DNA of 64,000 nt from a virus. The stretch spans positions 1-64,000 of the IMG/VR virus record IMGVR_UViG_3300023178_000009; one strand, 5' to 3'. Below, piece after piece: positions 35,798-44,885 of this stretch (positions are counted from its first letter, which is position 1; every line of letters begins with the position of its first letter). The notes under the pieces were generated by a model. That model made no database searches and was not told the DNA's origin. It saw only the letters and a program-made list of their open reading frames with translations. A program made the position numbers and the translations under genes.

Positions 35798-36183
35798 TGT
35801 GTAATCCAAATTGTTTAACAACTCTCAATGACGATACACAAAAAGAAATCGCTAGCATTTCAATCGGTGATGTCATTAAAACAAAAAACTATGATACATT
35901 AGCAGATGTAGAAGCAACTGTCACTGGTAATACTGTAAAACTAGCAGATCAAATTATTTTTTATTATACTGATGACACATTACATCAGTATGGAACTACA
36001 CAAGAAATATACACTGACGATGGATGGAAATTAGCAACAGACATTGTTATTGGAGATACGCTAAATTCTGGTAGTAAAGTTGTACAATCATGGGAAATTG
36101 AAAAAAATAAAATAGTTACAGATGTTATTTCATCTGAAAATACTTTTATAGCAAATGGATTTTTAGTAAGGTGTAGTGTCTAA
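35797..36183 (+). CDS. Free-standing Hint (intein-like) domain protein
   Basis: A 128-residue protein with Hint-domain architecture. Cys at 2 and 6 precede the N block (DDTQKEIASISIGDVIKT, compare the intein I-x-x-I-x-x-GD pattern). The central LHQYGTTQEIYTDDGWKLA then DIVIGDTL is like the block B T-x-x-H and following GW-A-GD elements of intein and hedgehog domains, with H63 as the candidate catalytic His. The end ENTFIANGFLVRC mirrors the intein C block F-x-x-NG-[IF]-LV-HN, but HN is replaced by RC. It begins in the stop codon of the collagen-like gene. Autoprocessing, or a fold reused structurally, are both possible. Confidence 0.7.
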   Translation: MCNPNCLTTLNDDTQKEIASISIGDVIKTKNYDTLADVEATVTGNTVKLADQIIFYYTDDTLHQYGTTQEIYTDDGWKLATDIVIGDTLNSGSKVVQSWEIEKNKIVTDVISSENTFIANGFLVRCSV

Positions 36184-38579
36184 TGGCTATCGGAGGAAAC
36201 CCAATTGTTGTCGATTCGTCTGCTGCAAATGATACTGCTCCTGCTCAAACACAAGCGACAACTACATTTGAATTTGTCGTATCTGATACTTTTGCAAACC
36301 TAAACAACGGTGATATCGGAGCTGGAACTTTTGGTCCGGGTTCTACATATGTTGGTAGATTGGTATGTATTAGGCCACACACAAGTACAGAAGTTACTAG
36401 ACGCGTTACAGCTGATACTGCAGGAACTGGCACAACTCGAATTTTAACAGTATCAGAAGCATTTGCTTCGGGTGAAGAACCTGCACAAAACGACGAAATT
36501 CAATTTTGTTACAGAGCCGAAGATGTATCAACCGCAACAGGTTATACATATCGAACTCGAACCGGAGTATTTGAAGCCGGTAGAAATTTATTAATTGGTG
36601 ATCCTACCGCTCAACCCGCAGCCGGCACTTTTCCTTGGTTAGCCGTACTTGATTCAGAATTATTTGAAATTAATGATGCTGGCGCAGCAGGTACTGGTCT
36701 TATTATTGGCCAACGATCACGTTTTCAAAGTGGATTTAAAGTTGCAGATACACCAGTATCAGGTGGTACAATACTATTTCTCAGTGCATCTGACGGCGAA
36801 AACGCATTTGAAATGGCTAATACATGTTCAATGCAAATCTATAATACTTCCTTGATTGCACCCGTAGCAGATTTAAATAGTATCGTATATACTGGTGATA
36901 CTGTAGTTGTTCCTACAGAATATAGTGAATTTGAGAATGTGTTTATTGCAAATTTGACAAATAGCTTGTCTTTAAGTGGTGCTGGATTTGATATAAAAGA
37001 TGTTAGTATTACAGGTTCAGATAATACAACATCTTCAGTGGAAACAATGGATAACTTTGGTGGTGGTAGTACAGGACCGTTTGAAAATGTTATCTTTAAC
37101 ACATTAAGTGGATTAGCATTTCCATTTGGTGGCGGTGCTACACTAAGAAATTGTAAATTTATTAACTGTGTTGGAAATTTTAATGATACAAGCTCTGCAG
37201 TCGGTATTACTGCAATTGATTGTCTATATAGTAGTAACCCACCTGATTTAAATTTAGTATCAAATGGTGGAGATGTATTTAGAGCATTAAGTACTACATC
37301 GTCTATTGATAGAGCACTTAGATTAAATCTATCAGTACAAGATATCAATCAGTCTCCAGTAGATGCTCGATATAGAAGATATGAAGCTCTGCAAACAGAC
37401 GGCCAAATCGGCAGTCCTCAGGTTTTTGGTACAGATGGTGTTGCTAACTCTTCTATCACTGCTAATACATATACGTATACGTCAGGCACCACTGTAAATA
37501 CACAAAACTTTAATAATTATGCTGTAAAAATATATGAGTACGGTGATATACCATTAGATACAGGATTGCTGAGCCCAGTAGGTAGAAATGAAGGTTGGGA
37601 TTTTTCTTTTACCTCTGTTGCTGATCCAGAAATAACACAGGCAACTCAAGCCACCGCTGAATCAGAAGGAAGCGGCGCGGTGATTACTCGACACGGCGCC
37701 GGTGAAACTGATACACAACCAATGAAATTACTAGCATATGATGGTGGCTCTGGTACTTTGCCATCAGCTGGAACGACATTAACCGCAGGTGGTGGTGCAA
37801 CTGGAGATGTGGTAGAATTCTTTGATACTACATTTATTTCTGATGTTACGAGTGGATTTGTGTTAGTTGAAAACTGGAATGGTACTGAATTTGGTGATAA
37901 CGAATCATTGACAGGTACTGGTTTTACAGCTACGACAGATACTGCTTCTTTATATCAAGAATATACATGGGAGTATGATCCTACTGCAGCATCAAATACT
38001 GATATTAGAGCAATTTACGATTATCAATTCGCAGCACTTGATACCCAAACTTCTAATACTTATACAGCATCAGTGATGGAGTTTAATGGCACTGAACACA
38101 CTCATATGGTGTTTAAAGAAAATAATGAGTTATCAACTAAACGAAATGTTACAAAAACTGAAGGCGTCTATATACGCGGTTTGCTAGCAACAGAAGTAGA
38201 TTTCTTTACTTCTGATAGTGGCGCATTATTCAATTCACCAACAGTTGTAGAATTTATAATTAGTAATTTGCATGAAGATACCGAAGTTAGATTGTTCACA
38301 GATCCAGCTCTGTCTCCATTAGGTGGTGTTGAATCAGTTGGTAATACAGCTTCATATGATACTGCGTTCACAGCTGTGGCTGGTTCGCATCCTGATGCGA
38401 CAACAGGACTATATGATATTAAATATACGTATGTATATACATCTGATACAGATATATATGTAGTAGCACATTCACTTGAATATCAATATCAAAGATTAGA
38501 AACTACTTTAGTATCTACCAATTCAACTTTGCAAGTTAATCAAATTGCTGATAGGCAATACGATGCTGGAAGTGTTTAG
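36183..38579 (+). CDS. Beta-helix virion protein
   Basis: A 798-residue protein. After an N-terminal IGGNPIVVDSSAANDT region, the middle (about residues 190-350) has short N/C-rich rungs such as FENVFIANLTNSLSLSGAGF and ATLRNCKFINCVGNFNDTS, typical of right-handed parallel beta-helices. The C-terminal half is beta-sandwich-like and the last residues are ADRQYDAGSV, nearly the same as the end of the next protein (RNYDPGSV). Probably a surface fibre or appendage inserted between portal and prohead-core genes. No glycosidase residues assigned. Confidence 0.6.
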   Translation: MAIGGNPIVVDSSAANDTAPAQTQATTTFEFVVSDTFANLNNGDIGAGTFGPGSTYVGRLVCIRPHTSTEVTRRVTADTAGTGTTRILTVSEAFASGEEPAQNDEIQFCYRAEDVSTATGYTYRTRTGVFEAGRNLLIGDPTAQPAAGTFPWLAVLDSELFEINDAGAAGTGLIIGQRSRFQSGFKVADTPVSGGTILFLSASDGENAFEMANTCSMQIYNTSLIAPVADLNSIVYTGDTVVVPTEYSEFENVFIANLTNSLSLSGAGFDIKDVSITGSDNTTSSVETMDNFGGGSTGPFENVIFNTLSGLAFPFGGGATLRNCKFINCVGNFNDTSSAVGITAIDCLYSSNPPDLNLVSNGGDVFRALSTTSSIDRALRLNLSVQDINQSPVDARYRRYEALQTDGQIGSPQVFGTDGVANSSITANTYTYTSGTTVNTQNFNNYAVKIYEYGDIPLDTGLLSPVGRNEGWDFSFTSVADPEITQATQATAESEGSGAVITRHGAGETDTQPMKLLAYDGGSGTLPSAGTTLTAGGGATGDVVEFFDTTFISDVTSGFVLVENWNGTEFGDNESLTGTGFTATTDTASLYQEYTWEYDPTAASNTDIRAIYDYQFAALDTQTSNTYTASVMEFNGTEHTHMVFKENNELSTKRNVTKTEGVYIRGLLATEVDFFTSDSGALFNSPTVVEFIISNLHEDTEVRLFTDPALSPLGGVESVGNTASYDTAFTAVAGSHPDATTGLYDIKYTYVYTSDTDIYVVAHSLEYQYQRLETTLVSTNSTLQVNQIADRQYDAGSV

Positions 38580-38581
38580 AG

Positions 38582-38589
38582 TATAAATA
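38582..38589 (+). promoter_or_regulatory. T4-type late promoter
   Basis: Exact TATAAATA 38 bases before ATG 38628; RBS AGGAGAA follows. Confidence 0.85.
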
Positions 38590-38627
38590 ACTAGAACAAT
38601 AACCCCTCTTAATAGGAGAAAACCACA

Positions 38628-40697
38628 ATGGCAGTATTCGTTCCCAGTGAAGTAATCACTGATCCCGATGCACTATCTGCTACAGTGAAATTGACGACGG
38701 AGACACGTGCTGCGACGTCAGAAATTTTCATCGATACTACACCTGCAGGTACGTTAGGTTCTGAGCGTACAATTCAGGTAGCTATTGATGCGTCAAATGA
38801 TATGAAAGAAGCAGGTTTGACACTTAAGTGTCTTTATTCATTCCTCAAAGATCGATGGAAGGCTGATGCTAATCTGATCAAATTCCCATTTCCAATGACT
38901 CCAATTACGGACGAACAGTTTGAATTTACGAATGGTTGGAAATTGGAAGATACAGTTACTTCTGGTACTGGCGATGATGGTACAGGTGTAACTACCCCTT
39001 ATTTAATTCGTACTGGTGGCTGGGCTGTCAATCAAGGTCCCGGTACTAACGACTCAGAGCGCTGGGTAAACGTTATCACACTGGGCGAATTGGACTCAAA
39101 TGACCAAGTTTATTATCGTCAAGTTAATGATACGACGACTGCTCCTACAGATTTTCTTCTAGAAGGTCGTGTAAATCAGGCGATTCAATTTTATACTGAT
39201 ACGAACGCTGATGGTACACCAGATAGTAATTTATCTTCTTTCCTCGAAGTGTTTGTACGTACATTTGGTAAGACGTATTCACAAACGGACTTGGAAGATA
39301 TTGGTGCTGCAGACGGTGTTACGTATCAAGCATATCGTTTCCCACTTGTGAATTCATCCGACGTTAAGATTACTGCATCACAGGCTGCAGCATCTGGTGA
39401 TGATATTGCTCTTTCTAATATTACTGGTAACAGCTCTAACGGCACAGTTACAGTAACAACTGGAGGAAATCACGGTCTTGCAAATGGTGATTATGTAGAC
39501 GTAACAGGTACTACTAACTTTAATAGTACAAACAATGCTATTACAACTACAGGCGCGACTACATTTACATTTACAGAAACTAACGCTAATGCAGACGAAA
39601 CTTCTGGTAATGTTTCCGGTACATATTTCAATAATATGTCAATGTCTTGGGCAAATACTGCAGATAATACGCAGCAAACTGGATTCAATGATACATTTGA
39701 TACAACTGGTGTATCAGTTCCAGAAGCTTACTTCACCGTAAATATTGATGCCGATGTCGCAAATAATATTACGCCAAATCCTTCTGCTGAAACAATCTAC
39801 ACGTGGATTCAGGCTCAGCTGAAGAAGACAAGTGACATTAATACCAATACTTCACAAACAGGTGTTCGTCGTGGTGATATTACACCATTGAAGGCACGAT
39901 TTATTGGTGACGATCTGTATACTCTTGGTCAAGCTGACGTACCCGGATCACAAGACTTCGAAGGTGTATATATTACTGATTATGCAGATGCTGACCAGAA
40001 CAGATTGCATTTCTGGGGTTATGGATCTGAAGAAAATGATTCAGCTGTAATTTCAGTTATTGGTCGTGTAGCAAATGGTCAAGTTACTGTTGATACTACG
40101 GCAGATCATGGTTTTGCAAATGGTGATTATATTACTATTACTAATGTAACTTCAGCTGGAGATGCATTTACTGGTAATTATGAAATTACAACAGTTCCCG
40201 ATGCGAATACATTTACATATGATCAATCATCCACAACGGTAGAATCTGGCACAGTAAGTGGTACATCTCTAGCATCACCTGCTGAATTCCAGAACTTGAC
40301 ATTCCCATTCGTTTCTACATTGACATTGAGTTTTAACTCAAACCTTGTTAATGATGGCGATGGTATCTTCCGTGTATTCTTCTTGAACGATGATGCACCG
40401 GGCGATAATACTGGTCGTGATTTCGGTACGAAGGATGCATTGCTTGTAAAAGATAATGGTAACGCTGATATTGCAGGTAATATTACACAAGCTACTGAAA
40501 CCTTTAACTTCGCATATGATTCGAATATTCAACGAGGTGCTTCTACTGCTGCAACAGATGCACCGATTGTTGTTGTTGCTATCGGTCTAGATACGGCGCA
40601 ATATGTAAAAGTTGATGATCAGGTTATTCAACGAGGTGACTTAACAGTATCGTTAGTTGCTCCACTCGAGAGAAACTACGATCCTGGCAGTGTATAA
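38628..40697 (+). CDS. Virion structural protein with two inserted Ig-like modules
   Basis: A 689-residue protein with strong RBS and its own late promoter. The backbone (FVPSEVITDPDALSATVKLT, LKCLYSFLKDRWKADANLIK, FPMTPITDEQFEFTNGWKLE) resembles structural proteins of other marine myoviruses. Two copies of a module are visible: GTVTVTTGGNHGLANGDYVD with ATTFTFTE near residues 265-335, and GQVTVDTTADHGFANGDYIT with ANTFTYDQ near 480-545. The C-terminus ENRNYDPGSV-like motif (ERNYDPGSV) matches the preceding protein. Function in the particle unknown. Confidence 0.65.
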   Translation: MAVFVPSEVITDPDALSATVKLTTETRAATSEIFIDTTPAGTLGSERTIQVAIDASNDMKEAGLTLKCLYSFLKDRWKADANLIKFPFPMTPITDEQFEFTNGWKLEDTVTSGTGDDGTGVTTPYLIRTGGWAVNQGPGTNDSERWVNVITLGELDSNDQVYYRQVNDTTTAPTDFLLEGRVNQAIQFYTDTNADGTPDSNLSSFLEVFVRTFGKTYSQTDLEDIGAADGVTYQAYRFPLVNSSDVKITASQAAASGDDIALSNITGNSSNGTVTVTTGGNHGLANGDYVDVTGTTNFNSTNNAITTTGATTFTFTETNANADETSGNVSGTYFNNMSMSWANTADNTQQTGFNDTFDTTGVSVPEAYFTVNIDADVANNITPNPSAETIYTWIQAQLKKTSDINTNTSQTGVRRGDITPLKARFIGDDLYTLGQADVPGSQDFEGVYITDYADADQNRLHFWGYGSEENDSAVISVIGRVANGQVTVDTTADHGFANGDYITITNVTSAGDAFTGNYEITTVPDANTFTYDQSSTTVESGTVSGTSLASPAEFQNLTFPFVSTLTLSFNSNLVNDGDGIFRVFFLNDDAPGDNTGRDFGTKDALLVKDNGNADIAGNITQATETFNFAYDSNIQRGASTAATDAPIVVVAIGLDTAQYVKVDDQVIQRGDLTVSLVAPLERNYDPGSV

Positions 40698-40703
40698 TAA
40701 ATA
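40696..40703 (+). promoter_or_regulatory. Variant late promoter (AATAAATA)
   Basis: One mismatch to TATAAATA, 46 bases before ATG 40750 and overlapping the previous stop codon. Confidence 0.45.
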
Positions 40704-40713
40704 ACTATGTGAC

Positions 40714-40736
40714 GGGGGACATTTCGTCCCCCATTT
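40714..40736 (+). terminator. Hairpin, possible terminator
   Basis: Seven-bp stem GGGGGAC / GTCCCCC with ATTTC loop, then ATTTCTG. The T-run is short; it may end the 38628 transcript or sit at the 5' end of the next. Confidence 0.55.
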
Positions 40737-40749
40737 CTGAGGAATTATA

Positions 40750-41295
40750 ATGTTTACGAGATACGAAATTAGAAATACTGCCTATAAAATGAAAAACGGA
40801 AAGCCTCCGGTTTTTCCTGAAGTTGTTGAAACTTTACAACCAATGCTAGATGAAAAAGGATTTCATTGGGCAGATTTTCCAGAAATTTGGGATGTAGTAA
40901 TTGTACAAGGTGAATACAAAGTTATTCATGCAATTAGAAATCTACCTGCGGTAGAAATGATTTGTGCTCAAAAACAAATGGCAGAAAAAGTTGGTGCCGA
41001 TCCTGATTTTGATGATCAAGGTAATGCTATTGTTGAATCTATTGAAGCACAGTTTTTAGACGGTATTATGACTTGGGAAAACTATGCTCGAGAATGGGGT
41101 GTAGCTAAAGATGATACGGGTAGAATTATAACTAAACTTATAAAACGTAAACCGGTTCAAAAAGTAGAGATCACACAAGATGTGATTGATCAAAAAATAA
41201 AAGAACAGCTGGCTCAAAATTCTGGTTCATCAGATATAGATCAAGCGAGAGAAAATGTTACGCCACATGTTCGAGTCACAAAAGTAGTGGAGTAA
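40750..41295 (+). CDS. Hypothetical protein in structural insert
   Basis: A 181-residue, charged, mostly helical protein (MFTRYEIRNTAYKMKNGKPP, FPEIWDVVIVQGEYKVIHAI, MTWENYAREWGVAKDDTGRI) with a Lys-rich C-terminus. Not recognised. RBS TGAGGA is close to ATG. It precedes a 916-residue virion protein by three bases, so it may be an assembly chaperone or a minor structural protein (inference). Confidence 0.5.
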   Translation: MFTRYEIRNTAYKMKNGKPPVFPEVVETLQPMLDEKGFHWADFPEIWDVVIVQGEYKVIHAIRNLPAVEMICAQKQMAEKVGADPDFDDQGNAIVESIEAQFLDGIMTWENYAREWGVAKDDTGRIITKLIKRKPVQKVEITQDVIDQKIKEQLAQNSGSSDIDQARENVTPHVRVTKVVE

Positions 41296-41298
41296 TAA

Positions 41299-44049
41299 AT
41301 GGCAGGCGAAAAGAGATATACTAGGATACCACCGGAGAGCACTGGCGACCGTGTGTACATGATACACACTGCGGAACTTGAATTTAAGAACGGCGGTAAT
41401 TCTCCAACAGCAACATACGGTAATCACGACTGGAAAACAGGTGAAAGATATGATGTTGCTGGATTTGGGATGGTTCACGTTCATGGCGTGTACGACCGTC
41501 AGGATGGCACTGGTATTCTTGCAATACATTACTCTCAAACCAATAAGATGGAAAACAACGTTCCGGAAGCCGATTCGTTAATCTCGCTTGACGGTGTAAA
41601 CGTTGGTCAAGTTGACACTGCATATGATGTTTATATCCCTGCACAAAACATTATGGGATATGACAATCCGGAATATGGATGGAACATTGATCGTTTTGGT
41701 TCTGGACCTGTTACATTTGCGGAGGGCCCACCTCTGCTTACTGGGTTCGGTGCGCTTAAAGTTAACGATGCTAGAATATTGGCCACTTATGATTTTAATA
41801 AAAGCAATTTACCTAACGAATTTGTAAACTCCCGAGAAGGTGGTTCAGCAGTAAGTAACACATGGGATCCTGTTACTCGTGGTGTAAAACTTGCGGTGGG
41901 CGTAGATCAAGGTGATCGTGTAACACAAACATCAAACCTGTTTCACAGTACAGAAGATGGTGCAAGTATGTTGTTCGTGATGGCTACCAGAAGTGGTGAT
42001 GCAGGAAAGGAAAATGTTGCCCGAAACTGGGGAGCATTTGATTCAACAGATGGATACTTTTTCCAAATAAAAGGATCGGACTTAGCACCAGGTGGCAGAA
42101 CACAAATGGGTATGCCAGTATCAGTAACTCCTGGCGCAGGTTCAGCATTAAGAATTGTTCATCGTTATACATTCAATGGTACAACGGGTAATCACGAAGT
42201 ACTTCAAAATGAGTGGAACAAAGACACTCTCTTAGGTACTGGTGGTGCTACAAACCCCTCTGGTATGCAATTAGACGTTACAAAAATAAATACGTATTGG
42301 GTTGACTATCAATACTTAGGAGGAGGTAGAACTCGTTGGGGTGTATTCTATAGAGGTGACCGCATTGTATGTCATGAAATGATTCATGGCAATGCAGAAG
42401 AAGGTCCAATGACTCAAAATAGTCATCCGATTTCTAATCCCAATAGACCTGTGTGTTGGGCAATGGCTAATTATGGAACTGCTGGTAGTAGTTCAGAATT
42501 TTATGCTTATGGTGCTGGTGTATTCATTGAAGCATCAACAGATCCATTAAAATCTGCTCAACAAATTAGTATTGATGTACAGACAAAAACATGGGGTCAA
42601 CCAGAACTTCAACCTTATTGGAGAACTAAACAAACTCGAAGTGGTAGTTCCAGCAGTTTCCCCGCCCTGTTAAAATCAGGTACATATAGCAGTCAAAGCA
42701 GCACACAGTATGCAATGACTTTATCTCCCGAACAGTTTTTATCTAACGGGGATGAAAACCACACTGTGTATCAGCCAATTATTTTTCAGTTAAATAATCA
42801 CGAGATAGAAACCGGAGACCCATCTCTTGTAGAGATTCGTGCTTTCTATGGTTGTATAATGCGAGGGTTCGAATGGGACGACAGCAAACCAAGCACCCCA
42901 ACTGTTCTTTTTGATGAAGAAGGTGACCATTTAGCCCACGTAATAGAAATTGGTAGATTTGTGATTGACGGTTCAAAGGAATTCAACTTCAGTGAACTAT
43001 CGGACAATTTCCAATACGGTACTGTAAGAAATCTTAGTGACCAAAAGTTGTCAAGAGCACTACAACCTTTGACAGGATGGACAAGCACCGATGATCGTTA
43101 TGGCACCGGACAAGCCAAAGTCGTGGTTGCAGTAGGTCCAGATCCAGTTTATGGTTCCAGCATACACTATTTTGCAGATAAACAACCTGTTGCAATCAGA
43201 GAGGTTGATGGAGATCAAGTAATCAGTGACGCATTTAGCACTGCAACAACTTTCACAAATATTAAAACAGCAGGTGCTTCTGGGTATGCTTCTGTAGATC
43301 AAGTAGATAATCCTGCGGATTGGCATTATATATCGTATGTAGATAGAAACGAGGCTTGGTTATATAATAGTCAAGCAGATATCGATGATGATCGTTTGAC
43401 TCGTACTGTTGATGTAGATGATTGTCTAAGTTTAGATTTAGGGCAAAAACTCACCGTAACACCTACTGGTGCAACTGCGTTTATTATGAAGATAGACGTG
43501 GATACTACTGGTGCAATTGCAGCGACAGCAGCAACTACTGCTGAATATCAAATTGTTACAAGAGGCACAACTGACTTCACTGCTATTGGAGCACCAGATA
43601 ATAATCCGGGCACTATCTTTACTGCCACCGGAGCGGGTACAGGAACAGGTACATTAGTAGCAACAAGTGGCACAGCAGGCACACTGGCAATTTGTGGTAG
43701 AAGTTCGGCGCAGGTAGATTACTTGGGATTATTTACTACAGACGGTGGTGGTGCTGGTACAATCACATCAAATGGTACCGATGCAGGTGTCGCTAAAGAT
43801 TACTGGACCTCGATCAATGCCCTTAGTTACACTGATTTGGGTATGGATGCTGACGAAGATTTATCAGGTTCAACTGCTCCGACTTATACTGGTTTGGCGT
43901 TATACGGTAATCCAAATCCAAGAGCAGCATGGACATTTATGATTAAGCATTTGGATAATCCAAACGAAGACGGTGACGGTGACCGAGCACCAGTTAAGAA
44001 AAATTCCAGAACAAATTGGAATATATTCTGGCGTGAGAAGTTACAGTAA
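41299..44049 (+). CDS. Large virion structural protein
   Basis: A 916-residue protein with many Trp/Tyr/Gly-rich beta strands (YMIHTAELEFKNGGNSPTAT, GYDNPEYGWNIDRFGSGPVT, WVDYQYLGGGRTRWGVFYRG). The region around residues 300-400 reads like a lectin-type jelly roll. Near residues 750-800 is a common phage insertion module (TRGTTDFTAIGAPDNNPGTI then FTATGAGTGTGT). The end RAAWTFMIKHLDNPNEDGDG is well defined. Codons here are more GC-rich than in neighbouring genes, which may mean recent acquisition or strong expression. Ends TAATG with the next gene. Confidence 0.6.
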   Translation: MAGEKRYTRIPPESTGDRVYMIHTAELEFKNGGNSPTATYGNHDWKTGERYDVAGFGMVHVHGVYDRQDGTGILAIHYSQTNKMENNVPEADSLISLDGVNVGQVDTAYDVYIPAQNIMGYDNPEYGWNIDRFGSGPVTFAEGPPLLTGFGALKVNDARILATYDFNKSNLPNEFVNSREGGSAVSNTWDPVTRGVKLAVGVDQGDRVTQTSNLFHSTEDGASMLFVMATRSGDAGKENVARNWGAFDSTDGYFFQIKGSDLAPGGRTQMGMPVSVTPGAGSALRIVHRYTFNGTTGNHEVLQNEWNKDTLLGTGGATNPSGMQLDVTKINTYWVDYQYLGGGRTRWGVFYRGDRIVCHEMIHGNAEEGPMTQNSHPISNPNRPVCWAMANYGTAGSSSEFYAYGAGVFIEASTDPLKSAQQISIDVQTKTWGQPELQPYWRTKQTRSGSSSSFPALLKSGTYSSQSSTQYAMTLSPEQFLSNGDENHTVYQPIIFQLNNHEIETGDPSLVEIRAFYGCIMRGFEWDDSKPSTPTVLFDEEGDHLAHVIEIGRFVIDGSKEFNFSELSDNFQYGTVRNLSDQKLSRALQPLTGWTSTDDRYGTGQAKVVVAVGPDPVYGSSIHYFADKQPVAIREVDGDQVISDAFSTATTFTNIKTAGASGYASVDQVDNPADWHYISYVDRNEAWLYNSQADIDDDRLTRTVDVDDCLSLDLGQKLTVTPTGATAFIMKIDVDTTGAIAATAATTAEYQIVTRGTTDFTAIGAPDNNPGTIFTATGAGTGTGTLVATSGTAGTLAICGRSSAQVDYLGLFTTDGGGAGTITSNGTDAGVAKDYWTSINALSYTDLGMDADEDLSGSTAPTYTGLALYGNPNPRAAWTFMIKHLDNPNEDGDGDRAPVKKNSRTNWNIFWREKLQ

Positions 44050-44633
44050 TGCCTTCTATCCATTTCAATTACGGCAATTGGTGGAATTGGGCTGACTATC
44101 CCGATCAAAAGGTAGTATTTGATGGGCCTACGAAAACCATATTCGTAAGTGAAGGTGTTACAGAACTTGATGTAAAGGTTGATATCTATTCTGCATGGAA
44201 AGAGTGGAGTATCTATTCTCCAGAACAAGGCACGGCATCGACGTGGCCAAAGGCTATTACAGCAATTGGTGGTGATCCGATTACTGACGATCGTAATGTT
44301 GGTACAACATACTTCCTTGAGAATGGATGGAGAATACAGCCGTTTGCTAGCAAAGATCCATATGTGTTAACAGTAGAAGGAAATATTTACACACGAGAAA
44401 CCGGACAAAATCCATTCCTTTTTGCCGAAGGTGTATCCACTTCACTCGTAAGATCTAACATTGTAGATTTGATTAGAGTTGAAGCACTTGGTGTAAATAT
44501 TACAAATACAGATATTGCTGCGATTGCTGGTAGCGTTTGGGATGAGGCGCTTGTTGATCATGTTGCAGCTGGAACTACAGGTAATAAGCTTGGTAAGATC
44601 GCAACTAAGATTCAAGATATAGCTTTAAGATAA
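44049..44633 (+). CDS. Conserved phage virion protein
   Basis: A 194-residue protein with KTIFVSEGVTELDVKVDIYS then AWKEW, followed by ITAIGGDPITDDRNVGTTYF and LENGWRIQP. This combination is widespread in phages with quite different tails and is seen as a virion protein of unknown role. The C-terminal 50 residues form predicted helices (SVWDEALVDHVAAGTTGNKL) that may oligomerise. It completes the structural insert before the prohead-core genes and ends just ahead of a late promoter. Confidence 0.6.
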   Translation: MPSIHFNYGNWWNWADYPDQKVVFDGPTKTIFVSEGVTELDVKVDIYSAWKEWSIYSPEQGTASTWPKAITAIGGDPITDDRNVGTTYFLENGWRIQPFASKDPYVLTVEGNIYTRETGQNPFLFAEGVSTSLVRSNIVDLIRVEALGVNITNTDIAAIAGSVWDEALVDHVAAGTTGNKLGKIATKIQDIALR

Positions 44634-44639
44634 AATAGA

Positions 44640-44647
44640 TATAAATA
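44640..44647 (+). promoter_or_regulatory. T4-type late promoter of prohead core genes
   Basis: Exact TATAAATA 16 bases before ATG 44664. An upstream ATG at 44652 would fall at the predicted transcription start, so the later ATG is favoured. Confidence 0.8.
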
Positions 44648-44663
44648 GATCATGGAGAATAAT

Positions 44664-44885
44664 ATGACAAATGTAACAGATTTTATTCAATCAGCAGTAA
44701 CTGACAAACCAGTTGCAGCTCAGAAAGCTTTTGCAGCAGCTATGGACGATAGAATTCAAGATGCCTTGACAGCTAAATATGATGAGGTATCTCAACAGGT
44801 TTTCAATGCTACTTATGATGAGCAAGAAGTAGAAGTTGACGAACCAACAGATTTAGAAACAGAAATGGAAGATAACGATGTCTGA
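44664..44885 (+). CDS. Prohead core protein, gp67-like
   Basis: A 73-residue acidic protein: MTNVTDFIQSAVTDKPVAAQ, an Ala-rich amphipathic middle and a Glu/Asp tail (EVEVDEPTDLETEMEDND). T4 gp67 is a small acidic core protein encoded after gp20 and cleaved by gp21; the position and make-up agree. ATG 44664 has GGAG seven bases upstream, while the in-frame ATG at 44652 has none and lies at the expected transcript start. Overlaps the next gene by eight bases. Confidence 0.65.
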   Translation: MTNVTDFIQSAVTDKPVAAQKAFAAAMDDRIQDALTAKYDEVSQQVFNATYDEQEVEVDEPTDLETEMEDNDV

